Shown here: positions 40,507 to 49,709 of the stretch, piece by piece
Numbering within the stretch: position 1 is the first letter of the stretch
How the letters are laid out: each line of letters starts with the position of its first letter
DNA from: Aliirhizobium wenxiniae
Lineage (GTDB): Bacteria > Pseudomonadota > Alphaproteobacteria > Rhizobiales > Rhizobiaceae
Assembly (NCBI RefSeq): GCF_019511445.1
Contig: NZ_JAEUAN010000008.1
Location: 165,754-229,753 of the forward strand
DNA length: 64,000 nucleotides
Direction: 5' to 3'
Position numbers and translations under genes: made by a program
Notes under the pieces: model-generated
The model's database searches: none
What the model saw: only the letters and a program-made list of their open reading frames with translations
What the model was told of the DNA's origin: nothing

Positions 40507-41628
40507 TCAAGCGAGCATCTCGTCGATGATTTCGCCAAGAGGTACCGTTCGCTCCTCCGCGATCGAGCGATAACAAGCCTCGACGCAGGCGAGCGTCTTC
40601 AAATTGTCCCGACCGGAGATCTCCGGTGCCGTACCGTTTTCGACAGCCCTCAGCAGTTGCGCCATCGTTCCGGCGAAAGCGTCCGGGAACCACACCTTGT
40701 CCCAGGCCGGTGTGATCCATCCGGGTCCCAGCTTGTTTGACGTAAATGTCAATATGCTAGGTGAATGAGCGGGATAGCTCGGCCAGCCGATCATTCCCTG
40801 CGCCAGTCCCTCAGTGCCGACGACCCGCCATTTGATGTAGATATCCTTCTCGGTTTCTCCGCCCGGCCATGCCCAGACATCGTCGAGGCTGGACGCCAGA
40901 AAATCGTCGTCGTACTTGAAAGTATATTGGGAAATGCCGTCGATATGCCGGAAGCTGGTGCGCGGATCGCTGCGGGTGATCGCGGTAATCTTCGCCGGAT
41001 CTCCGAACAGATAGCGGAAGGCATCGATGTGATGGATGCCCATGTTGAGGATTTCCACCCGGTCGTAGCGGCGCAGAAAATCCTGCCAATGCGGGATGGC
41101 CCGCATTTCGATCGTTGCCAGCACACGGTCCCCGAGGAAACCGTGGTCAAGCAGCGACTTCAACGCCCGTATCGACTGGTCGTAGCGCATGTTTGAATTG
41201 ACGCCGAGCGGTATCCCGGCAGCTTCGCAAAGCTCAACGATCTCGCGCGCCTCGGGCAGGTCCATGGCCAGCGGTTTCTGGGCAAGGATCCCGCGAATAT
41301 GGTTGGTTTCCTTGACCGCCTCCCGCACGATCTGAAGCTGCTGGTCCGGCGGTGCAGCAATATCCAGGATCTCGATATTCTGATCCCGGATCAATTCCTG
41401 CCAGCTGTCGTAGACATGAGCAATACCGCGTTGCCTTGCCACTTCCTCCGATTGCGCCCTGTCCAGCGACGTAATGGCATAAGGCGTAAAGCCGACATCG
41501 TTATATGCCACGAGGTGGCAGTCCCGCATGATGAAACCCGCGCCGATGCAGCCGATGCGAAAATCCTTGCGCTTGGGCAACTCCGGATCGATCCTGAGGT
41601 TGAGTTCACTTACGATATTTCTGGTCAT
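40507..41628 (-). CDS. Gfo/Idh/MocA-family oxidoreductase
   Basis: The 373-residue protein has a Rossmann start (FRIGCIGAGFIMRDCHL), the family Lys block AQKPLAMDL near residue 120, and the His-containing GIHHIDAFRYLFG near 198. Members oxidise or reduce sugars and polyols with NAD(P). ATG 41628 has the ribosome site GGGAGG nine bases upstream and is preferred to an in-frame TTG one codon before. The substrate is unknown; the neighbours (RbsD, ribokinase, DeoC-like aldolase) suggest a pentose or deoxypentose. Confidence 0.92.
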   Translation of the reverse strand: MTRNIVSELNLRIDPELPKRKDFRIGCIGAGFIMRDCHLVAYNDVGFTPYAITSLDRAQSEEVARQRGIAHVYDSWQELIRDQNIEILDIAAPPDQQLQIVREAVKETNHIRGILAQKPLAMDLPEAREIVELCEAAGIPLGVNSNMRYDQSIRALKSLLDHGFLGDRVLATIEMRAIPHWQDFLRRYDRVEILNMGIHHIDAFRYLFGDPAKITAITRSDPRTSFRHIDGISQYTFKYDDDFLASSLDDVWAWPGGETEKDIYIKWRVVGTEGLAQGMIGWPSYPAHSPSILTFTSNKLGPGWITPAWDKVWFPDAFAGTMAQLLRAVENGTAPEISGRDNLKTLACVEACYRSIAEERTVPLGEIIDEMLA

Positions 41629-41667
41629 CAAATCCTCCCACTTTAAAATGGCTCCCCGCCTTCCGCC

Positions 41668-42171
41668 TTAAGGGTGAAGCTTCGGAACCACCTTGTTCTC
41701 AATCATCGAACGCCGCTGCACATAGGCCGGCAGGATCTTCGTGTTCGAGTTCGGGCCAAACCAGGCAAAGGGGTCTGTACTGGCGACCAGGGCGATATTG
41801 GCCCAGGCGTTGAAGGATCCGGAGCGGATAATAACCTTGGCGCGGCGGGCATAGTCGGTGCACAGGGCCTCGTGTGACGTGCCCTTGAACAGGGCGCCGG
41901 CGCCGGTATAGATTTCCTGCAGATTGGCATAGAGGTCCGGGTTGAACTCCGGGACTTCGGACGCAAAATGCACTTCCTCGACAAAGATTTCCTGGCGCAG
42001 CACGCGCAGAATATCGAGCACGTCCGGCTTGCCGTCATAAAAGCCGAGATCAATCCGATTGGCCTGAGGCGGGATCGGAAATCCCGCATCGGTTACAAGT
42101 ACGATGTCTGTATGGCCAAGGGTCGCAAGTGCCTGAGCCAGCTGCGGATGCAGTATGCGATTGGGTCTCAT
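41668..42171 (-). CDS. rbsD: RbsD/FucU-type sugar pyranase/mutarotase
   Basis: The 167-residue protein has the RbsD core: LAQALATLGHTDIVLVTDAGFP, with the catalytic His, then PEFNPDLYANL, FKGTSHEAL and ARRAKVIIRSGS. RbsD converts beta-pyranose to the form used by the kinase; FucU does so for fucose. The product is about 25 residues longer than E. coli RbsD as I recall it, because of a C-terminal tail after residue 140. The ribosome site GGAGGAG is close to ATG 42171. It follows the broken ribokinase gene. Confidence 0.88.
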   Translation of the reverse strand: MRPNRILHPQLAQALATLGHTDIVLVTDAGFPIPPQANRIDLGFYDGKPDVLDILRVLRQEIFVEEVHFASEVPEFNPDLYANLQEIYTGAGALFKGTSHEALCTDYARRAKVIIRSGSFNAWANIALVASTDPFAWFGPNSNTKILPAYVQRRSMIENKVVPKLHP

Positions 42172-42204
42172 GGTCTCCTCCGTTTAGTGTATGAAAGCTG
42201 TCCC

Positions 42205-43122
42205 TCAGGCAGCATTCTTGAGAAATGTCTCGACGTCTGCGCGGGTGTGGTAAGAGGGCACGGTCTCCCAACGCGTGCAGCACAGGGCAGCAACGGCCGA
42301 CGCGAAGCGTGCCGCATCTTGCAGCGACCTTCCTTCTGCAAGCCCGACCGCCAAACCGGCATTGAAGCTGTCACCTGCGCCGTTGCTGTCGACATGGGAC
42401 ACTTTGAAAGCCGGAATGACGAATTTTTCGGTCCGACTGATGCCGACGACACCCTTCTCGCCGAGCGTCATCACCACAGCTCCACAGCCAGTTTCGATCA
42501 GTCGCAGGGCGATGTCGTCATTGGACGCGGGATCATCGGGAGCAAGGCCCAGTGCCAGACGCGCCTCGGTCTCGTTAGGAGTCAGAACATCAATCATCGA
42601 CAGGTCCCGACCGACCAGATTTTGGGCAGGAGCTGGATTGAGAATGGTTGTGGCGCCGATATCCTTGGCGCGCGACAACCCATAGAGAGCCGTTTCCAGC
42701 GGAATCTCTAGCTGGGCGACAGCCACGGCAGGTGCACCGATCCGTAGAAGTGCGGCATCGACATCCTCGCGGGAAAACAGGGCATTCGCGCCCATGTCCA
42801 CCACGATAATATTCTACGCCGCATCATCCTTGACGATAAAGCCTGCGCCCGTCGGGCGCTCCGACGTAACACGTAGAGCATCGATACCGATGCCTTCGGC
42901 ATTCATCAGGTCGATGAATTCCACGCCGAAGGCATCATCGCCAACAACGCCGACAAAGTCGGTCCGGCAGCCGAGGCGCGCAGCCTGAACGGCCATATCC
43001 GATCCCTTTCCGCCGAAAGTCTGGCGGAAATTCCATCCGAGCAGGGCTTCGCCCACGATCGGAATACGCGCTGCCGTCATGACCAACGCCTTGGCGTAAC
43101 TGCCAAAAACAAGCACTGACAT
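42205..43122 (-). pseudogene. rbsK: Ribokinase (PfkB family) interrupted by one in-frame amber codon
   Basis: The frame runs from ATG 43122 to 42205 with a single TAG at 42814-42816 and no frameshift. Before it lie VFGSYAKALV and GGKGSDMAVQAARLG with GVVGDDAFG; after it lie VVDMGANALF, INPNEAxx-like LTPNETEARLALG and the anion-hole/catalytic DSNGAGDSFNAGLAVG. Related kinases have a residue such as Gln at the amber position, so CAG to TAG is the simplest change. As read the kinase would be cut at about 102 residues and lose its active site. Readthrough in a suppressor or a restart at GTG 42804 seems unlikely to give an active enzyme. Confidence 0.9.
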
Positions 43123-43163
43123 AGTGTTCTCCACCCACCCAGCCATGCACTGACGCCTGTCTG

Positions 43164-43865
43164 TCAGTAGCCGGCAAGACTTCCCTCAAGCCTGTCAACG
43201 ATCGAGGGACCGGAGCTTGTGCCAACGAGTTCCGCACCAGCCTCGAAAAGTGCGATCATCTTCTCGCGGGTGTTGACCTTGCCCGACACCTTGACCCTGC
43301 AGGGGGCGTTGATGTTGGATTTGAGAATCTCGACATCCTCGACTGTCGCCGCGCAGCCGCCCGTGCCCCAGCCGCTCGACTGCTTGACCCAGTCGATGCC
43401 GGCTTCATCGGCATAACGTGCCGCCTTTGCCTTCAATTCCGGTGTGGTGATGTAACCGAATTCCAGCATCGCCTTGACGACGATGCCTTCTTCGTGAGCC
43501 ACGCGCGTGACTTCGCGCAACTCCTGCGCATATGCCGCATCCATGCCACCCAGAAGAAGGCCCGGGTTAGGGGGGAAGTCGAACTGATCGGCACCTTCCT
43601 TCGCCAGAAGCCGGACAACCGCCAGCTTCATCTCAAGCGTATCGTTGGCCATTGGGAAATTGACGGTGGAGGCGACCTTGACGCCCGTGCCGGCCAGTTC
43701 CTTCTTCGCAAGAGATACCCAGCACGGGGCTATCATGGCGGCATCGAAACCGTGGCGCGCACAAATCTCAAGATGTGCGATCAGTCCCTCGCGCGTCAGG
43801 TCGGGGTTCACATTGGTAAATTGGATCGCCTTGGCGACCTGGTGGCGGTCTGTGAAATCAATCAT
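43164..43865 (-). CDS. DeoC-like class I aldolase (deoxyribose-phosphate aldolase family)
   Basis: The 233-residue TIM-barrel protein has VASTVNFPMANDTLEMKL, DQFDFPPNPGLLLGG, VVKAMLEFGY (central Lys), SSGWGTGGC and the Schiff-base Lys region RVKVSGKVNT. DeoC cleaves deoxyribose-5-phosphate to glyceraldehyde-3-phosphate and acetaldehyde; relatives act on other sugar phosphates. ATG 43865 begins the conserved part; the longer frame enters the promoter region. It is the first gene after the AraC regulator, so it defines the pathway's cleavage step if the kinase were intact. Confidence 0.85.
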   Translation of the reverse strand: MIDFTDRHQVAKAIQFTNVNPDLTREGLIAHLEICARHGFDAAMIAPCWVSLAKKELAGTGVKVASTVNFPMANDTLEMKLAVVRLLAKEGADQFDFPPNPGLLLGGMDAAYAQELREVTRVAHEEGIVVKAMLEFGYITTPELKAKAARYADEAGIDWVKQSSGWGTGGCAATVEDVEILKSNINAPCRVKVSGKVNTREKMIALFEAGAELVGTSSGPSIVDRLEGSLAGY

Positions 43866-44001
43866 CCACACATCTCCTCTCGTTTTGATGGAGGCAGCGT
43901 AGCAATGACTTTGTCCGCCGTGGATGGCGCGACGTCCCAAAGATATGGACAAAAGTCTCATTCCATTGCGGTTAGGAATGAGCGGCATGAACGGCCTATG
44001 T

Positions 44002-44859
44002 TCAGCGCATCGAGCGACGGAATTCGCTCGGTGACAGGCCTACACCCATTCTGAAATCCCGTGAAAAATAGAGCGGATCCTCGTATCCGACCTGATGGGC
44101 GATGGAGGCGATCGGATCGTCGGTTTCGACCAACAGACGCTTGGCGTGAGCAATACGGTAGCTACGCAACCATGTGTGAGGTGTCTGGCCGAACGCGGAC
44201 TTGAACAGGCAAAACAGATGAGATTTGCTCACGCCGCAAATCTCACAAAGCCTGTCGACATCCCAGGCATCGTTATAGTGGAGGTGAATTTCCTTCATCA
44301 GCCGCGCAAGTCCTTTGTGGCTGGCGGCTTGCGGCTCCAGCAATTGCGTGCTGCGGCTTTGAAGAAGCCGCTCGATAAGGCTCGCGGCGAGCGTCTCGCC
44401 GGCCGCTGCCGCCAGCAGCGAATGCTGCTGGATCTGCGTCAGGCAGGCCTCGATAAGCAGACGAACCTCATCGGGGTTCGCGAAGCGAAACACCGGCTCG
44501 GACTCGACCGAAAGGATGGTCAGAAGCTGGTTCAGATTGGCGCTTTCGATCCGCACCCACAGGATTTCCCAGGGCTGATCAGGATCGGGATAATGGGCGT
44601 GAGGCACCTGAACCGGAAGCCATGCCAACATGTTCTTTTCGACGCGGTGGACCTTATTGTGGAAGCGCACATGACCAACCCCGCCCAGGCAGAAGATGAA
44701 CTCGTGGCCCGGAACGTTGTTACGTGAAATCCGATACTCCGGGGCGGTCCTTATATGGCCGGCTCGAAGAATGCGGTAATTGAACGGCGTAGTCGGGCTA
44801 TCGAGCCCTGAATAAAAGGACCTTAGAATTTCGGTCTTGCGTAACCCACTCTGTGTCAT
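44002..44859 (-). CDS. AraC-family transcriptional regulator
   Basis: The 285-residue protein has an N-terminal cupin sensing domain (EFIFCLGGVGHVRFHNK, WLPVQVPHAHYPDPD) and a C-terminal double helix-turn-helix (about 185-285) with CEICGVSKSHLFCLFKSAFG and SIAHQVGYEDPLYFSRDF. It lies upstream of the DeoC-like gene on the same strand and probably controls that operon in response to the sugar. ATG 44859 gives a normal N-terminus; 45 more residues in the frame are not family-like. Confidence 0.92.
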   Translation of the reverse strand: MTQSGLRKTEILRSFYSGLDSPTTPFNYRILRAGHIRTAPEYRISRNNVPGHEFIFCLGGVGHVRFHNKVHRVEKNMLAWLPVQVPHAHYPDPDQPWEILWVRIESANLNQLLTILSVESEPVFRFANPDEVRLLIEACLTQIQQHSLLAAAAGETLAASLIERLLQSRSTQLLEPQAASHKGLARLMKEIHLHYNDAWDVDRLCEICGVSKSHLFCLFKSAFGQTPHTWLRSYRIAHAKRLLVETDDPIASIAHQVGYEDPLYFSRDFRMGVGLSPSEFRRSMR

Positions 44860-45195
44860 CGATGAAACTGAGTTCTCACGTTTAAGCGCCTGGAATATCG
44901 ATAGGCCATTCCTGGATTGTTGACAGACGTGCACCCTCTCGGAAAGCTGGTCGGAAGAAATCAGCCAGGACAAACAGTCACACACGGGAAACAAGGCTGC
45001 CGAGCGGCCGGGATCGTTTCATCCGCTTACACAAAATCTTGCACCTGCTGCCAGCGGCATGAAGCCGATCTCCGAACGGCTCAGTTGTGTTGTGCTGTTT
45101 CCCCGGCAGGCTGCACCAGCCTGATCGCAACCTTCGTCGAAGCGTCTTCTTTCCGTAGCTGAGAAGGAAGCGGCGACTACGATGATACGTCCAGC
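44860..45195. other. Intergenic region, no gene seen
   Basis: This 336-base stretch between the AraC start and an enolase-type fragment should hold the AraC promoter. I find no clear hexamers, operator palindrome or coding frame in it. It may contain decayed upstream parts of the enolase-superfamily gene whose end lies to the right. Confidence 0.3.
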
Positions 45196-45470
45196 ATGAC
45201 CCAGGACTGCTCCCCGACCTCGGTTGGCGGTATGTTGCCGACGAGCTTTGACACCGCCGATGTGATCGAGGGAGCTCCTTTCACCTTTCGGGACGGCAAG
45301 CTGGACTTGCAAAAGGGATCCTGCCTTGGCGTGTCACTCGACCGCCAGAAGCTGGCCGTTCTCGCAGCCCTCTATGAGCAGACAGCCATGAAAGAGCGCG
45401 ACGGCTCCGCCTACATGAAGCTCTTAGACCCCGCCTATGAACGGCGTGTGTCGCGTGGTGATAGAATATC
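45196..45470 (+). pseudogene. C-terminal fragment of an enolase-superfamily sugar-acid dehydratase (possible)
   Basis: This plus-strand frame encodes ADVIEGAPFTFRDGKLDLQ, then GVSLDRQKLAVLAALYEQT and MKLLDPAYERR. The pattern (short beta-strand lid, then G-V-x-L-D and a closing helix) matches the last 80-90 residues of glucarate/galactarate-type dehydratases. Nothing of the barrel or its catalytic Lys and His is found upstream, where a stop closes the frame. The gene is antisense to all its neighbours. I call it a remnant with moderate doubt; a chance frame is the alternative. Confidence 0.4.
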
Positions 45471-45485
45471 TATCTCAGGCCAACG

Positions 45486-46211
45486 TCAGACGGCAAGAAA
45501 GCCGCCATCGACATTGATGACGGTGCCATTCACCATGGCCGTCTCGGGCGACAACAGCATGGCGATGGTTCGGGCGACATCATCCACCTCCGCAAAACGT
45601 CCAATCGGATGGCGGACCATCATCGGCTCGGATTTTGCCGGATCACTCCATGCGGCCAGCGCCAGTTCCGTCAGTGTGATCGTCGGGGCAACCGCATTGA
45701 CGCGGATGCCGTGCGGACCGAATTCCTTGGCAAGCACGCGCGTGGCCCCTTCGAGACCAGCTTTGGAGGCTGCATAACAAAGGTGTTCGGCAAAACCGCG
45801 ATGCCCGGCAATCGAGGTGATGTTTACGATCGCACCTCCGCCACCGGCAGCGACGCGGGCCCGGCCGAATTCCTGGCAGGTGATGAGGGCCGCCCGCAGG
45901 TTGATGCCCATGACGGCTTCATAACCCGCCTCGGTCATGTCGAAACTCGATTCCAGCACGTTGATGCCTGCGCTGTTGATGAGGAAATCGGCAGTGCCTG
46001 CCTCGGCCATCGCCCGGCGTGTTGCAGCCGGATCGGCAAGGTCGACGGTAATCGATCGGCTGCCGATCTCGTCGTAAAGGCTGTCCAGATCGGATACCGT
46101 GCGGCCAAGCGCGATGACCTCCGCGCCGCGTTCGGCCATGATCTTTGCGCAAGCACGGCCGATGCCCTTGCCTGCACCGGTAATGATGACCGATTGTCCC
46201 TGGAACTGCAT
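45486..46211 (-). CDS. SDR oxidoreductase (xylulose reductase-like)
   Basis: The 241-residue classical SDR has TGAGKGIGRACA (cofactor), NSAGI, the Ser at NITSIAG, the catalytic YAASKAG and a C-terminal NGTVINVDGGFLAV. The N-terminus, with ALGRTVSDLDSL after strand 2, resembles dicarbonyl/L-xylulose reductases, which favour NADPH; the similarity is general. ATG 46211 starts the fold; the open frame upstream overlaps the kinase gene. As last gene of the pentitol operon it could oxidise a second polyol such as arabitol or xylitol. Confidence 0.88.
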   Translation of the reverse strand: MQFQGQSVIITGAGKGIGRACAKIMAERGAEVIALGRTVSDLDSLYDEIGSRSITVDLADPAATRRAMAEAGTADFLINSAGINVLESSFDMTEAGYEAVMGINLRAALITCQEFGRARVAAGGGGAIVNITSIAGHRGFAEHLCYAASKAGLEGATRVLAKEFGPHGIRVNAVAPTITLTELALAAWSDPAKSEPMMVRHPIGRFAEVDDVARTIAMLLSPETAMVNGTVINVDGGFLAV

Positions 46212-46245
46212 GGTATGTCCTCCCTGATATGAAATGGCCGGCGAG

Positions 46246-47880
46246 TTAACGAGACGTCGCCGCCAGCAATGGTTCCATGTCGTCACGCACGGCGCGCGCG
46301 AGCGTTTGTATCTTCAAGAATGCCTGGTAACGCGCCTCGTGCAGCGCGCGGATATTGCCCGTGGCCGGCTCACAGCGGCCTGCAACTGCCGACATTGCAG
46401 GCATCGCCGCCTGGAGATCCGGATAGGTCTTTGCAGCAACTGCCGCCAGCATGGCCGATCCGAGCAGGACCGGTTCCGGGCAGGCTGTGACTTCGACCGG
46501 AATGCCCGTCGCATCGGCAAGAATCTGGCGTGTCAGCGGATGGGTCCCAGCCCCGCCAGAAACTGAAATCGTAGACACGGAGATTCCGTTTTCGCGCTGG
46601 ATATCGATAATCTGGCGGAGGCCGTAACCAAGTCCGCACAAACCTGCGATATAAAGGGCAACCAGATTGTCCGCACCGTTCTCCATCCCGAGGCCCATCA
46701 CCACTGCACGGGCCGACGGGTCGGCAAACGGCGCGCGATTGCCGAGAAATTCCGGCACAACCTGCAACTGTCCTGCAAGGCCAACGGCATTTGACGGATG
46801 TTCGACGGAAGCCAATGCCCGTTTGGCCAGCCACTGCGGTAGACCGGAGCCATCGCGTTTTGCGGCCTCCCTGGCCTCCTTAGCAAAAGGATGCAAGCCG
46901 AGCAGCTGGTCGATGGCCGCGCCGGCGGCGGATTGCCCGCCTTCGTTCAGCCACATGCCCGGTACCATGGCCGAAAAATACGGCCCCCAGACGCCCGGCA
47001 CAAATTTCGGCTCGGCGGTTGTCGTCATCGTGCAGGATGAGGTTCCGAACACATAACCGAGGCAAGCGGACGCGTCCTGAGCCCCTCCCCTGGCAGCGAC
47101 AGTACCGATGCCGCCAGCATGGGCGTCGATCAATCCTGTGCCAACCGCAATGCCGGGCCGCAATCCCATCGCTTCGGCAGACTCGTGGGTCAAACCGGTA
47201 CCAAGCGGCGTGCCGGGATGCACGATACGATCGCCTATCCGCCGAAACCCGCCATTTGCCAGATCTTCAAGACCGATCTGGCGAAAATAGCTTTCATCCC
47301 AGCGATCTTCGTGAGCGAGATAGGTCCATTTACAGGTGACCGTGCAGGAGGATCGCTCCAGAGCCCCAGTCGACTTCCAGGTTAGGAAATCCGTGAGATC
47401 GAAGAAATACCGCGCACTGGAATAGACGTCGGGCCGGTTCTCTTTCAGCCAGAGAAGTTTGGGCGTCTCCATTTCCGGCGAGATCACCCCACCGACATAG
47501 GACAGGACCGCATGCCCCGTCGCATTGATGCGCCGGGCCTGGTCGAGCGCCCGATGGTCCATCCACACAATGATATCGCGCTCCGGATAGGCCGGATCGC
47601 CGACACCGCTCGACGCCCCCTCCACCACCAGCGAGCAGGTGGCGTCGAATCCGAGCCCGGCCACAGCCGCTGGATCAATAGCAGCTAATGCAACCGCATC
47701 ACGGATGGCAGTGCAGACCGCCTGCCAGATCTGCGCACTCGATTGCTCGACATGGCCATGGTCGTCACGAAAGATGAGGAGATCATGCTTGGCGGAGGAC
47801 AGCATCGTGCCCGCCGCGTCGAATATGCCGGCGCGTGCCGAACCTGTGCCGACGTCAACGCCTATAAAATAGCTGTCCAA
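46246..47880 (-). CDS. FGGY-family carbohydrate kinase (D-ribulokinase type)
   Basis: The 544-residue kinase has the N-terminal phosphate loop FIGVDVGTGSARAGIF, GFDATCSLVV, WMDHRALDQARRIN, the substrate block GTGLIDAHAGGIG, FGTSSCTM, and the C-terminal FGGY block VSGGAGTHPLTRQILADATG. The length and the DHRA motif fit ribulokinases of the D-ribulose group rather than xylulokinase. The start codon is TTG 47880 with GGGAGGAT just upstream. It follows the ribitol-type dehydrogenase, so it would phosphorylate the D-ribulose that enzyme makes. Confidence 0.9.
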   Translation of the reverse strand: MDSYFIGVDVGTGSARAGIFDAAGTMLSSAKHDLLIFRDDHGHVEQSSAQIWQAVCTAIRDAVALAAIDPAAVAGLGFDATCSLVVEGASSGVGDPAYPERDIIVWMDHRALDQARRINATGHAVLSYVGGVISPEMETPKLLWLKENRPDVYSSARYFFDLTDFLTWKSTGALERSSCTVTCKWTYLAHEDRWDESYFRQIGLEDLANGGFRRIGDRIVHPGTPLGTGLTHESAEAMGLRPGIAVGTGLIDAHAGGIGTVAARGGAQDASACLGYVFGTSSCTMTTTAEPKFVPGVWGPYFSAMVPGMWLNEGGQSAAGAAIDQLLGLHPFAKEAREAAKRDGSGLPQWLAKRALASVEHPSNAVGLAGQLQVVPEFLGNRAPFADPSARAVVMGLGMENGADNLVALYIAGLCGLGYGLRQIIDIQRENGISVSTISVSGGAGTHPLTRQILADATGIPVEVTACPEPVLLGSAMLAAVAAKTYPDLQAAMPAMSAVAGRCEPATGNIRALHEARYQAFLKIQTLARAVRDDMEPLLAATSR

Positions 47881-47950
47881 GACATCCTCCCTTTCGCTGC
47901 AATCGCTGCGCCCGGCTCAATCGGGGCGCAGCGGAATGTTCCAAGCTGCC

Positions 47951-48682
47951 TCAGACGCGATCGAAATTGGTCGGCAGAACCAGCATGTCGCGGATCGTTA
48001 CGTTGCGATTGCGGGTCAGCATGTATTCGATGGCATCGGCAACTTCGCTCGGTTCGATGATGCTGCCGGACTCCTTGGCCTTGCGCAGGTTCTCCTCCGG
48101 CCAGTCGGCAAGAAGGGCTGAAAGAACCGGACCAGGAGAGACCTGTGCAACGCGGACCCCGTGAGGGATCATTTGCCGGCGCATTGTCTGCACGAAGCAG
48201 GTGACCGCCCATTTGGAACCGGCATAGACCGGCTCCCAATAGGTCGGGAAATGACCGGCAATCGAGCAGGTTACGATGATGTCACCTGTCTTGCGCTCGC
48301 TCATATGCGGCACGACGGCGTGGACGTTCTTCATGACGGCATTGACGTTGAGGTTCAGCATGCGGTCGATCTCTTCCGCAGTGGTCTCCGTCAGATCGCC
48401 GCCGATATAGGTGCCGGCATTGCAGTATAGGATGTCGATATGATCGACCTTCTCGAGGATTTCCGGTACCATTGCCGCGCAGCTCTCGGCATCCAGAAGA
48501 TTGGTGACCTGCGCGATGGCGTTTTTGCCGAGCTTGGCTGTCAGGTCGCTCAGCGCCTTCTCGTTCCAGTCGACCATCACCACCGTGCAGCCGTTGGCCA
48601 GAAGCTTTTCGGTGGTTGCCAGGCCAATGCCCGAAGCGGCGCCCGTAATGACAGCGATCTTGCCTGCCAGTGATTGAGCCAT
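47951..48682 (-). CDS. Ribitol 2-dehydrogenase-like SDR
   Basis: The 243-residue classical SDR has TGAASGIGLATTEKLL, the Asp of VVMVDWNE that favours NAD, CNAGTYIGGDL, the Ser at TCSIAGHF, the catalytic YAGSKWAV and the unusual ending TIRDMLVLPTNFDRV. That tail is characteristic of ribitol/sorbitol-type dehydrogenases of rhizobia and Rhodobacter. The enzyme would oxidise ribitol to D-ribulose, which the next gene's kinase would phosphorylate. Related polyols cannot be excluded. Confidence 0.87.
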   Translation of the reverse strand: MAQSLAGKIAVITGAASGIGLATTEKLLANGCTVVMVDWNEKALSDLTAKLGKNAIAQVTNLLDAESCAAMVPEILEKVDHIDILYCNAGTYIGGDLTETTAEEIDRMLNLNVNAVMKNVHAVVPHMSERKTGDIIVTCSIAGHFPTYWEPVYAGSKWAVTCFVQTMRRQMIPHGVRVAQVSPGPVLSALLADWPEENLRKAKESGSIIEPSEVADAIEYMLTRNRNVTIRDMLVLPTNFDRV

Positions 48683-48722
48683 GTCTTTCTCCTGAGGTTA
48701 TGAAAAGTCGATGCGTTTTCGG

Positions 48723-49709
48723 TCAGCGCCATTCGCGGGCGATGTAGATGGCGAGCAGGATGATGAAGCCGCGGATGATGTCCTGCAGATACGGATTGAT
48801 GCCCATCAGGTTCAGGCCGTTGTTGAGGATGCCGAGCAGGATCGCTCCGATCAGCGTGCCGAGGATGAGGCCGCGACCACCGGCAATCGCCGTACCGCCG
48901 AGAACGACTGCAGCAATGGCGTCGAGCTCGAAACCGACACCCGCATTCGGTTGACCTGACATCAGGCGGCCGGTGAGGATGATGGCGGCAAGGCCGGCGG
49001 TCAGGCCCGAGATGGCGTAGACGGCAAGCTTGATCCGTCCCGTCTTCACGCCGGACAGTTTTGCTGCCGTTTCGTTGCCGCCGATCGCATAGACATGGCG
49101 GCCGAACGCGGTGCGCTCCAGAAGCACCCAAGCGAGCGCATAGACGATGACCATGGCGATGACCGGTACAGGAATGATGCCGATGCGGCCGACGCCGAAC
49201 CAGGAAATCCACGAGGGCAGGCCCGAGATCGGATAGCCGCCCGAGTAGATCAACCCGGCGCCGCGGGCGATGCCCATGGTGGCCAGCGTGACGATGATTG
49301 CCGGCATGCGCCCCCAGGCGACCAGAATGCCGTTGAACAGACCAAGCCCGATCGCGATCGCGATACCGGCCAAAAGCCCCGCCCAGCCCGGCATGCCGAA
49401 ATGCACCATCAGCCCGGCTGCCATCGTTCCGGCGAGCGCCATCAATGCGCCGACGGACAGATCAATGCCGCCGGTAAGGATAACAAAGGTCATGCCGACA
49501 GCAAGAATGGCGACGATCGACACCTGCCTCAGAACATTGAGAATGTTCGAGACGGAAAAGAAATTGTCGGAGGCAAAGCCCATCAGGATCGAAACGACGA
49601 TGAGACCTGCCAGCGGCAATGCCAATGGCGAATGGAGCATCGATTTCCAGATTGGAGTGGTGGAGGCCTGTGCCTGCCCGCCGGTGATAGCGTCCGCATC
49701 ATGCGACAT
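48723..49709 (-). CDS. Sugar ABC transporter permease (RbsC-like)
   Basis: The 328-residue protein has about eight to ten spans and the RbsC/XylH blocks [54 protein letters not shown] and [19 protein letters not shown]. It forms the homodimeric channel of a CUT2-type monosaccharide/polyol importer. ATG 49709 has GGGAGG upstream and lies inside the end of the ATPase gene by 11 bases; an in-frame start eight codons earlier is less likely. Confidence 0.93.
   Translation of the reverse strand: MSHDADAITGGQAQASTTPIWKSMLHSPLALPLAGLIVVSILMGFASDNFFSVSNILNVLRQVSIVAILAVGMTFVILTGGIDLSVGALMALAGTMAAGLMVHFGMPGWAGLLAGIAIAIGLGLFNGILVAWGRMPAIIVTLATMGIARGAGLIYSGGYPISGLPSWISWFGVGRIGIIPVPVIAMVIVYALAWVLLERTAFGRHVYAIGGNETAAKLSGVKTGRIKLAVYAISGLTAGLAAIILTGRLMSGQPNAGVGFELDAIAAVVLGGTAIAGGRGLILGTLIGAILLGILNNGLNLMGINPYLQDIIRGFIILLAIYIAREWR

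Noticed and set aside
42205..42804. Independent short kinase starting at GTG 42804
   Set aside because: It is the C-terminal two thirds of the same ribokinase frame, separated only by the amber codon; it lacks the N-terminal substrate-binding part.
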